A stretch of 13,389 bases of DNA from contig JAHFCY010000064.1 in the NCBI GenBank assembly GCA_023249255.1, forward strand, positions 1-13,389, read 5' to 3'. Below are positions 1-6,244 of this stretch, one piece after another. Below the pieces are notes generated by a model. The model saw only the letters and a list, made by a program, of their open reading frames with translations, searched no databases and had not been told where the DNA came from. Both the position numbers and the translations under genes were made by a program. This DNA comes from Candidatus Lindowiibacteriota bacterium (GTDB lineage: Bacteria > Lindowbacteria > 2-12-FULL-62-27). Each line of letters opens with the position of its first letter. The first letter of the stretch is position 1.

Positions 1-2
1 AG

Positions 3-161
3 ATTTCCGACAGCACGACTTCCTACGGTTCCTACAGCGGCGCTGTTCCCAACGAAAAAACCACATGGGGAAAACTGGACGCTCAAACCCCGCGGTTCAT
101 TATCGAATCGGACGCCACAATTGTCGCACCGCTTATCTTCGCCCACGTGCTGGGAAAATAG
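3..161 (+). CDS. C-terminal fragment of unrecognised protein (5' end outside window)
   Basis: An open frame enters from the left edge and ends at TAG 159-161, giving about 52 visible residues. They begin with a Ser/Thr/Tyr/Gly-rich stretch and end in a hydrophobic segment (TIVAPLIFAHVLGK). I recognise no domain. The next gene starts 12 bases downstream in the same frame and has no obvious ribosome binding site, so it may be translated after this gene and belong to the same transcript. The fragment could be the end of a secreted or membrane protein, but nothing proves it. It is called coding because the frame is open to the edge and fits tightly against the following gene. Confidence 0.5.
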   Translation: MSDSTTSYGSYSGAVPNEKTTWGKLDAQTPRFIIESDATIVAPLIFAHVLGK

Positions 162-173
162 CCGGCGTTCAGT

Positions 174-2969
174 ATGAAAACCATACCCGAATCCGGTTTC
201 ACGTCCCGGTTTCTCAACTCACTTCGCACTGCGTTTGATTTTCAGCCCGGCGAAGGATGGCCGCTGTCGCTGCTGATCGCCCATTCGTGCGCCCTGGCCA
301 TCGGCGTCCAGGTTTCCTACATCGCCGGCAACGCCCTCTTTCTGGCCAAATTCAACGTGGACAGTTTGCCGTATGTCTATATCGGATCCGGCTTGATCGT
401 GACGGCCATCGGCTATGCGTATGAAAAACTCGCCTTGCGCGTTTCGGTCGGCCGGCTCTGGACGGTCGGGCTCCTGGCGATCCTGACTTCGATTGCAGCG
501 TTTCGGGGCGTATTCGCGTTCACCGATTCCAAATGGCCGACGATGGTGTTTCTGATGTGGTGGGAGGCGATCGAGTGTCTGGGTATCCTCGAGTTCTGGG
601 CGCTGGCGGGAAGAATTTTCAATATAAGGCAGGCCAAACGGCTGTTCCCTCTGATCGGCTGCGGGGAGGAAATCGCGATCATTCCGGCCGGGTTGATCAT
701 TCCGCTGGTCGTGCCGTTCATCGGAACGAAGAACCTCCTGATCGTCGCCGCGATCGGCGTGCTGGTCAGCCTTTTTCTGATGACCTATATCGTCCGCGCG
801 TTTCCGGATCGGATTGCGGTCAAAGGCGAGGATGAGGACGAGGAGGACGAAGAGGGCGGGGCATCATTTTCCGAGTTGATCAAAAACCGCTATCTGCGGC
901 TCATCTTTATCACGTCCGTCATGACGATCATCATGTTTTATCTCGTCAATTTTTCCTTCTATGACCGGGTGGAGACCCGCTACCCGGACGAATCCAAACT
1001 GGCCGGGTTTTTCGGAATATATTATGCGGTCCAATCCGCCGCATGCCTGTTGTTGAGGACAGTCGGCGGCCGATTGATCAATCGTTACGGTCTGTCGCTG
1101 GGCATTCTCGGTCTTCCCTGCATGATTTTGCTGGGCACGATGCCGGCGGTGACGATCGGCAGTTTTTCGGCGCTCGCCGGCCTGTTCTTCTGGCTTGTCA
1201 TCGCGACCAATCTTTTTGACGATGTTCTCCGGTCGGTGATCGAGGAGCCGTCGGTGCTGGTTTTGTATCAGCCGCTTCCACCCGAACAGCGGATCGGCGC
1301 GCAGACGGCCGTCGAGGGTTATATCAAACCCTTCTCCGGCCTTGTGATCGGCGTGGTTCTGCTGGTTCTGACCAAATCGTTTGACTTCAAAGCCATTCAT
1401 GCCTTGTACATGCTGGTTCCGGTTCTGCTCGTCTGGATTTTCTTCGCGGCGCGGCTTCGGAAGGAATACACCGGCACGCTCATGGGAGCCTTGTCCAGGC
1501 GCATCATGGGCGGCGAACGGCTCTCTCTCAACGACGATGCCAGCGTGGAGATTTTGAAGAAGGGTCTTGCGAGCGCCCATCCGGGCGAGGTGATTTACTC
1601 TCTAAAAATGCTGGAGGAGATCGCGCACGACTCGCTGGAGGCGTCGACGATCTCGCTCCTGGATCATTCGACTCCGGAGGTCCGGCGTTACGCGGCCCAG
1701 ACCGTTGAACGGCGCGGGATGAAAGCGGCTCTGAACGATCTGACGATTCGATTGGAGAAGGAGATCGATCCGGCCGTGCGCGGCACGGTCATTCGAACTC
1801 TTTGCGCGCTTGGAGAACTCGAAACGGACATGCAAATGAAAAAATTCCTGAGCGACCCGTCTCCGCAGATCAGAAAAGGCGCGATGGTGGGGCTGTTGCG
1901 AAGCGGCGGGATCGAAGGTGTTTTGGCGGCGGGCGAGCGCTTTCTTTCGATGATCCATTCCGCTTCGGCGTCGGACCGGGTTCTGGCCGCGCAGGTGCTG
2001 GGCGATGTCGAGGTCCAGAGCTTTTACAGTCCGCTCTTGACCCTACTCGCGGATCCGGACGCGGCCGTGCAGAGGGAGGCGATCAAAGCGTCCGGTCGAA
2101 TCGCCAATCCCCGGTTGTGGCCTCTGCTCATTGAAAAACTTTCGAGTCATCCCGTCGCCGGTGACGCCTGCGCGGCGCTCGCGAAAGCCGGCCCGTCCGT
2201 CGTCCCGATCCTCGATGAAGCGTTTGAGCGGCCCGGACAGACTCATGACATCCGCGCGAGGCTGATCCGGATCTGCGGCCACATCGAGGGATCCGATGCC
2301 GGCGCGATGCTGATCAAAAAACTTCAGTTTCCGGATGAAAAAATCCGCGGAGAAATTTTGCGGTCTTTGAAACTGCGGGGTTTTTCCGCCGGCCAGAACG
2401 AAATTCCAATCGTCCGGACGATGATCCACGACGAGGTGGCGGACGTCGCATGGACCCTGGCCGCGATCGTGGATGTCGGCGACGACGCCGTGTCCGGCGC
2501 GGATATCCTCACCCGGTCGCTTCGGCATGAAATTTTTCTCAATCAGGACAGAACGTTCCTTCTGCTCTCGTTCCTCTATCCTCCCGAACCGATCCTTCGC
2601 GCCCGTGCGAATCTGAACATTGATTCCGACGAAAAACGATCCTATGCCGTTGAGATTGTCGACAGCCTGCTGTCGCAGGATCTCAAAAACATCGTGATCC
2701 CTCTGATCGATGACATCACTCACGACCAGCGATTGAAACGACTGTACGACTCTTTTCCGCAGAAAGCTCTGGGTCGAACCGAACGATTGAAACTCCTCAT
2801 CACGCGTCCACCGGCCCAGTCCTCCGCCTGGTCCAGGGCCTGTTCGGTTCACGCGGCATCCAGGCTCTGTTTTGATTCTCTGCGGGATGTCATCGAGGAA
2901 GCCCGGCGCGATTCCCATCCGCTGGTGCGGGAAACGGCCGAACGCGCGCTTGCCGTGAACGGGGGCTGA
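174..2969 (+). CDS. NTT/MFS-like membrane domain fused to HEAT repeats (T1)
   Basis: 931 residues. Residues from about 33 to 432 form a run of roughly ten to twelve hydrophobic segments resembling ATP/ADP-translocase-like (NTT/TLC) and MFS carriers. A strikingly acidic loop at about 218-229 (EDEDEEDEE) separates the two halves. Residues from about 445 to 925 are helical repeats of HEAT/PBS-lyase type; clear units begin near STPEVRR (499), SDPSPQIRK (560) and ADPDAAVQRE (626). The protein is paralogous over its whole shared length to T2 at 6241, but it stops after the HEAT region and lacks the cyclic-nucleotide domains. Location is inner membrane with a cytosolic HEAT scaffold (inferred). The substrate is unknown; nucleotide transport is only suggested by the fold, and a sensor or scaffold role is possible. 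The start ATG has no clear Shine-Dalgarno. The stop overlaps the next start by one base (TGATG at 2967-2971), implying translational coupling to the SET gene. Confidence 0.85.
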   Translation: MKTIPESGFTSRFLNSLRTAFDFQPGEGWPLSLLIAHSCALAIGVQVSYIAGNALFLAKFNVDSLPYVYIGSGLIVTAIGYAYEKLALRVSVGRLWTVGLLAILTSIAAFRGVFAFTDSKWPTMVFLMWWEAIECLGILEFWALAGRIFNIRQAKRLFPLIGCGEEIAIIPAGLIIPLVVPFIGTKNLLIVAAIGVLVSLFLMTYIVRAFPDRIAVKGEDEDEEDEEGGASFSELIKNRYLRLIFITSVMTIIMFYLVNFSFYDRVETRYPDESKLAGFFGIYYAVQSAACLLLRTVGGRLINRYGLSLGILGLPCMILLGTMPAVTIGSFSALAGLFFWLVIATNLFDDVLRSVIEEPSVLVLYQPLPPEQRIGAQTAVEGYIKPFSGLVIGVVLLVLTKSFDFKAIHALYMLVPVLLVWIFFAARLRKEYTGTLMGALSRRIMGGERLSLNDDASVEILKKGLASAHPGEVIYSLKMLEEIAHDSLEASTISLLDHSTPEVRRYAAQTVERRGMKAALNDLTIRLEKEIDPAVRGTVIRTLCALGELETDMQMKKFLSDPSPQIRKGAMVGLLRSGGIEGVLAAGERFLSMIHSASASDRVLAAQVLGDVEVQSFYSPLLTLLADPDAAVQREAIKASGRIANPRLWPLLIEKLSSHPVAGDACAALAKAGPSVVPILDEAFERPGQTHDIRARLIRICGHIEGSDAGAMLIKKLQFPDEKIRGEILRSLKLRGFSAGQNEIPIVRTMIHDEVADVAWTLAAIVDVGDDAVSGADILTRSLRHEIFLNQDRTFLLLSFLYPPEPILRARANLNIDSDEKRSYAVEIVDSLLSQDLKNIVIPLIDDITHDQRLKRLYDSFPQKALGRTERLKLLITRPPAQSSAWSRACSVHAASRLCFDSLRDVIEEARRDSHPLVRETAERALAVNGG

Positions 2970-3658
2970 TGCCTGTAATTCAAGGTCAGGCGCTTTCCAC
3001 GCTCGAAAATTTATTGACAGTTCCGCTTGCCCATGTTTCCATCCGTGCCATGATTCATCCCGACACCGAGTTGAAATTCATCAACAGCGATATCGGATTC
3101 GGCGTTTTCGCCACACGGCTTATTCCCCGCGGCGCCGTTGTCTGGACCCTCTGTCAACTGGATCGCCGCTACACACGGGCCGAGGTTCGGGCCATGCCCC
3201 GGCCCTATCGGACGATCATCGACAAGTACGCCTATGCGAACGCCGAGGGGGATTACATCCTCTGCTGGGACGCGGCGCGATACGTCAATCATTCCTGCGA
3301 CGTGAACACCTGCGACGTCGGAACCCATATCGAACTCGCCGCCAGGGATATCCTTCCCGGTGAGCAGATCACGTGCGATTACAGCTCGTGCAACATTCCC
3401 ATCGAGTGTCTCTGCGGAGCCAAAAACTGCCGCGGGACCATCAAACCGGAGGACGTCCTGACCTATGGACCTCTCTGGGACGGCATCGTCCAGCGTACGC
3501 TTCCTTTCGCCGCGAACGTAGCTCAACCCCTTCTGCCATTCATACAGGACCCGGCGTTTTTCGCCGCTGTGATCAAGGACCCTTCGTTGATGCCATCCTA
3601 TACCGACTTCTTTCGGTCCCCAACCGTGAGGAAACGCAGGACCGCGGTGCGTGTGTAA
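2969..3658 (+). CDS. SET-domain protein, putative lysine methyltransferase (S1)
   Basis: 229 residues from ATG 2969. SET hallmarks, in order: IGFGVFATRLIPRG (SAM-side glycine motif), ILCWDAARYVNHSC with N107-H108-S109-C110-D111-V112-N113, PGEQITCDY with the presumed catalytic Tyr138, and a post-SET zinc motif C147-x-C149-x4-C154 (CLCGAKNC). The usual NHSCDPN has Val in place of Pro here. SET enzymes methylate lysine, usually on proteins, using S-adenosylmethionine; the substrate is unknown. It is a clear paralogue of S2 at 5645. The shared region begins at TTG 3014 (LTxxxAxVSIxxMxHPDT), so the true start may be TTG 3014 or ATG 3050. ATG 2969 is kept because it overlaps the upstream stop (TGATG) and follows a G-rich stretch. 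The C-terminus is basic (RKRRTAVRV). The next gene starts 20 bases later. Confidence 0.85.
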   Translation: MPVIQGQALSTLENLLTVPLAHVSIRAMIHPDTELKFINSDIGFGVFATRLIPRGAVVWTLCQLDRRYTRAEVRAMPRPYRTIIDKYAYANAEGDYILCWDAARYVNHSCDVNTCDVGTHIELAARDILPGEQITCDYSSCNIPIECLCGAKNCRGTIKPEDVLTYGPLWDGIVQRTLPFAANVAQPLLPFIQDPAFFAAVIKDPSLMPSYTDFFRSPTVRKRRTAVRV

Positions 3659-3667
3659 ATTCGAGTC

Positions 3668-3673
3668 GGGGAG
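3668..3673 (+). promoter_or_regulatory. Ribosome binding site of the deoxyhypusine synthase homologue
   Basis: GGGGAG lies five bases before ATG 3679. It fixes the start well inside a longer open frame that runs back through the SET gene to 3373. Confidence 0.7.
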
Positions 3674-3678
3674 CGGCC

Positions 3679-4734
3679 ATGCCCAGGAACGGTAAGAAAT
3701 CCGAATTTCTCAAAGACCCCATCGAACATATCGACATCACCCGCCACAATGTCGTCCCGCTTGTCGAGGCGATGGGCAAGATGGCCTTCCAGGCGCGCAA
3801 CCTGTCCCGGGCGGCCGGGATTTACGACACGATGATCGAGGACAAAGATTGCTCCATCATCCTGTGCCTGGCCGGGTCGCTTTTTTCGGCGGGCCTCAAG
3901 CGCGTCGTCTATGATCTCGTGGCCAACAACATGGTCGACACCATCGTCTCCACCGGCGCCAATATCGTGGATCAGGATTTCTTCGAGGCACTCGGATTCA
4001 AACATTACAGGGGAACTCCTTTTGTCAACGATCACGACCTCCGCGCCGCGCGCGTCGACCGCATCTACGACACCTTTATCGATGAAGATCAGATGGCCGT
4101 GTGCGACAACACGATCTCCGAGATCGCCGGAACGTTACAACCCCGGACCTACTCCTCCCGGGAATTTATCGAAGAGATGGGAAAATTCCTCGTCGGGAGA
4201 TGCAAAGTCACGGATTCGATCGTTCTGACCGCCTGTCAGAAAGGCGTGCCGATCTTTGTGCCGGCATTCTCGGATTGCAGCGCGGGGTTTGGCCTTCTGC
4301 ACCACCAAACGCACAACCCGGAATCGCACGTCTCGATCGACTCCGCGAGGGATTTGAGGGAATTGACGCAATGCAAGATGCAGACCATGCAGTCGGGTCT
4401 CTTGATGATCGGAGGCGGCACGCCGAAAAATTTCGCGCAGGACATCGTCGTGGCGGCCAAGATGATCGGACTTGAGCCGACGATGCACAAGTACGCGGTT
4501 CAGATCACCGTGGCCGACGAACGCGACGGCGCCCTCTCCGGCTCAACGCTCAAGGAAGCCTGCTCATGGGGCAAGGTGGACACCGCTTATGAGCAGATGG
4601 TGTTCGCGGAAGCGACGCTCGCCTTCCCGCTCCTCGCCGGCTACGCCTATCACAAAGGTTCATGGAAAGGCCGTGCGGCCCGCAATTTTAACGCCCTGCT
4701 GAACGAGGGCGCCTTAGTCACCGCTCGTCGCTGA
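3679..4734 (+). CDS. Deoxyhypusine synthase family protein (bacterial DHS-like)
   Basis: 351 residues from ATG 3679, the usual length for this family. Visible motifs: FLKDPIEHIDI at the N-terminus; an NAD-side loop S91-T-G-A-N95 followed by IVDQDFFEALG; a second nucleotide-site loop GGGTPKNF at 245-252; and the signature EACSWGKVD with Lys299 at the position of the catalytic lysine of eukaryotic DHS (Lys329 in human). DHS enzymes take the aminobutyl group of spermidine, using NAD, onto an amine: a lysine of eIF5A in eukaryotes, or putrescine in homospermidine synthases that evolved from DHS. Bacteria lack eIF5A, so the acceptor here is open. Homospermidine or another polyamine is the simplest guess, fitting the agmatinase directly downstream. 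It lies 20 bases after the SET gene with its own good RBS. Family assignment is very secure; reaction is inferred. Confidence 0.93.
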   Translation: MPRNGKKSEFLKDPIEHIDITRHNVVPLVEAMGKMAFQARNLSRAAGIYDTMIEDKDCSIILCLAGSLFSAGLKRVVYDLVANNMVDTIVSTGANIVDQDFFEALGFKHYRGTPFVNDHDLRAARVDRIYDTFIDEDQMAVCDNTISEIAGTLQPRTYSSREFIEEMGKFLVGRCKVTDSIVLTACQKGVPIFVPAFSDCSAGFGLLHHQTHNPESHVSIDSARDLRELTQCKMQTMQSGLLMIGGGTPKNFAQDIVVAAKMIGLEPTMHKYAVQITVADERDGALSGSTLKEACSWGKVDTAYEQMVFAEATLAFPLLAGYAYHKGSWKGRAARNFNALLNEGALVTARR

Positions 4735-4760
4735 ATTCCGCGCGCCCCTTGGAAATCGCC

Positions 4761-4764
4761 GGAG
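4761..4764 (+). promoter_or_regulatory. Ribosome binding site deciding the agmatinase start
   Basis: GGAG sits five bases before TTG 4770. The alternative in-frame TTG at 4749 has no Shine-Dalgarno in front of it, so 4770 is preferred. Confidence 0.55.
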
Positions 4765-4769
4765 ACGTA

Positions 4770-5624
4770 TTGCCCGGGAAGTTTCTCGGTGTGGACGTCC
4801 CGCTGGAAAAAGCCCGCTTTGTCGTCCTGCCGATTCCCTACGAGCGCACCACGTCGTACAAGAAAGGGACGGTGCTCGGACCCGAAAAATTCATAGAGGG
4901 ATCGCAGGGACTGGAGTTGTGGGACGAGGAACTTCAAGTACAAACTTACAAACGTGGAATACATACGTTGCCCGCCGTCGTCTGCGATGAGGACGCGGAG
5001 ACGCTGTTCCCGAAACTCGAGAATGAAGTTCTCCGACTGGCGCGGATGAAAAGGAAGACGTTGTTTTCCATCGGCGGCGAGCATTCCCTTTCCCAAGTTA
5101 CCATCGCGGCATTCGCCAAGGTTTATCCGGGCCTGAACGTTCTGCACTTCGACGCGCACGCGGACCTGCGCCCGACCTATGAAGGCACGCCGCACAATCA
5201 CGCCTGCGCGCTCTACCCCGCGTCCCGCATGTGCCGCATTGTCCAGGTCGGCATCCGATCGGTGGCGGAGGAGGAGGCGCACCTCACCAACGCGGGGAAC
5301 GTGACGACGCTCTACATGCACGAAACCCGGGACATCCAAAAACTGTCGGCGCGCGTCCTCAAGGAATTGTCGTCCCCCGTTTATCTTTCCATCGATTTGG
5401 ACGGTTTCGATCCGCACGTCATCCCCGGCGTCGGCACGCCCCAGCCCGGGGGGTTCTCGTGGTATGAGGGGCTTGATCTCTTCCGCGAAGCGATCGCCCG
5501 GAAAGACGTGGTGGGCGTGGACATCATGGAACTCTGCCCTCTTCAGGACACCAGCCAATCCGAACTCGCTGCCGCCAAGCTGGCTTACCGGCTCATGGGT
5601 TACCTTGGCCTCAAGGAGAAATAA
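4770..5624 (+). CDS. speB: Agmatinase (ureohydrolase family)
   Basis: 284 residues from TTG 4770, or 291 from TTG 4749. There is no ATG near the 5' end. The 4770 start is favoured by GGAG at 4761 and gives MPGKFLGV..., close to where family members begin. All metal-binding motifs of the arginase/agmatinase fold are present: GGEHS with His105; DAHAD with Asp128, His130 and Asp132; and DLDGFDP with Asp209 and Asp211. The family features LPIPYERTTSYKKGT near the N-terminus, GTPQPGG, and DIMELCPLQD near the end also match. The enzyme hydrolyses agmatine to putrescine and urea with two manganese ions in the cytosol. No arginine decarboxylase is visible here to supply agmatine. Its position directly after the DHS homologue suggests it feeds that enzyme. 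A related guanidino substrate (e.g. guanidinobutyrate) cannot be excluded. Confidence 0.92.
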   Translation: MPGKFLGVDVPLEKARFVVLPIPYERTTSYKKGTVLGPEKFIEGSQGLELWDEELQVQTYKRGIHTLPAVVCDEDAETLFPKLENEVLRLARMKRKTLFSIGGEHSLSQVTIAAFAKVYPGLNVLHFDAHADLRPTYEGTPHNHACALYPASRMCRIVQVGIRSVAEEEAHLTNAGNVTTLYMHETRDIQKLSARVLKELSSPVYLSIDLDGFDPHVIPGVGTPQPGGFSWYEGLDLFREAIARKDVVGVDIMELCPLQDTSQSELAAAKLAYRLMGYLGLKEK

Positions 5625-5644
5625 AATACGCTCTCGGGAATTAA

Positions 5645-6244
5645 TTGACAGCGGAATTTGCCGATGTTTCCATTAACTCCATGTTGCATCCCGACACACG
5701 CCGCGAATTTAGGACACCCGAGATCGGTGACGGAGTCGTCGCCACGCGCTTGATTCCCCGAGGTACCGTGATCTGGGTGCGGGACCCGCTTGACCTGTCC
5801 ATCACCAAGCAGACATTCCGGTTGTTCCCCCCGTCCGTCCGCGAGCAAATCGACAAATACACGTTCTACGGCGAAGACGACTTGATGATCTTGTGTTGGG
5901 ATCTTGCCCGCTACACGAACCATTCCTGCGATCCCAACTCCTTGACGATCCGGACGGACTTCACGATCGCGATCAGGGACATCCATCCCGGCGAGGAATT
6001 CGCCGAGGACTACGCCCTTCTGAATCTTCACGAGGATCAGACCTTCGACTGCCACTGCGGCGCGGCTCAATGCCGAAAACGCGTGGGACCCCATGACGTA
6101 GCGACCCAATCGGATAAATGGAGAGACGCGATATCGGGGGCCATGGCCCTGATGGACCAGGTCCGACAGCCTCTCAAGTTTCTCCTTCGAGCGGAATGCC
6201 TCGATCGAGCCCGTGCTTACTGCGCGACAGTCGCCGCGTCATGA
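5645..6244 (+). CDS. SET-domain protein, putative lysine methyltransferase (S2)
   Basis: 199 residues from TTG 5645. A TAA immediately before it (5642-5644) blocks any longer frame; ATG 5681 is the alternative start. The TTG start is supported because homology to S1 extends back to exactly this codon. SET motifs: IGDGVVATRLIPRG, ILCWDLARYTNHSC with the canonical N92-H-S-C95-D-P-N98, PGEEFAEDY with the presumed catalytic Tyr123, and post-SET cysteines C136, C138 and C143 (CHCGAAQC). It should be a SAM-dependent methyltransferase acting on lysine of an unknown partner. It follows the agmatinase by 20 bases with no good Shine-Dalgarno. Its TGA overlaps the ATG of T2 (ATGA 6241-6244), so the two are probably translationally coupled. 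The C-terminal quarter differs from S1 and may set substrate choice. Confidence 0.85.
   Translation: MTAEFADVSINSMLHPDTRREFRTPEIGDGVVATRLIPRGTVIWVRDPLDLSITKQTFRLFPPSVREQIDKYTFYGEDDLMILCWDLARYTNHSCDPNSLTIRTDFTIAIRDIHPGEEFAEDYALLNLHEDQTFDCHCGAAQCRKRVGPHDVATQSDKWRDAISGAMALMDQVRQPLKFLLRAECLDRARAYCATVAAS

Noticed and set aside
533-835. Alternate-frame + strand frames inside T1, T2, DHS and agmatinase (e.g. 533-835, 4101-4475, 5231-5467, 8847-9191)
   Set aside because: They are out of frame within strongly supported genes and have no motif, ribosome binding site or plausible composition.
2043-2918. Long reverse-strand open frames, also at 864-1580, 4650-5558 and 8149-8712
   Set aside because: They lie wholly opposite well-supported genes, have low-complexity Arg/Asp/Gly-rich translations with no recognisable motif, and are expected from GC-rich codon usage on the other strand.
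3373-3678. Upstream extension of the deoxyhypusine synthase homologue
   Set aside because: It overlaps the SET gene out of frame, resembles no DHS sequence, and the ATG at 3679 has a good ribosome binding site.
5645-5673. TTGACA at both SET gene starts as the -35 box of internal promoters
   Set aside because: At 17 bases spacing the candidate -10 (TTCCAT or TCCATT) is poor in both copies. The conservation is better explained by shared coding sequence.
6118-6240. Upstream extension of T2
   Set aside because: It overlaps the S2 coding region. Homology to T1 begins near ATG 6241, which also forms an ATGA junction.
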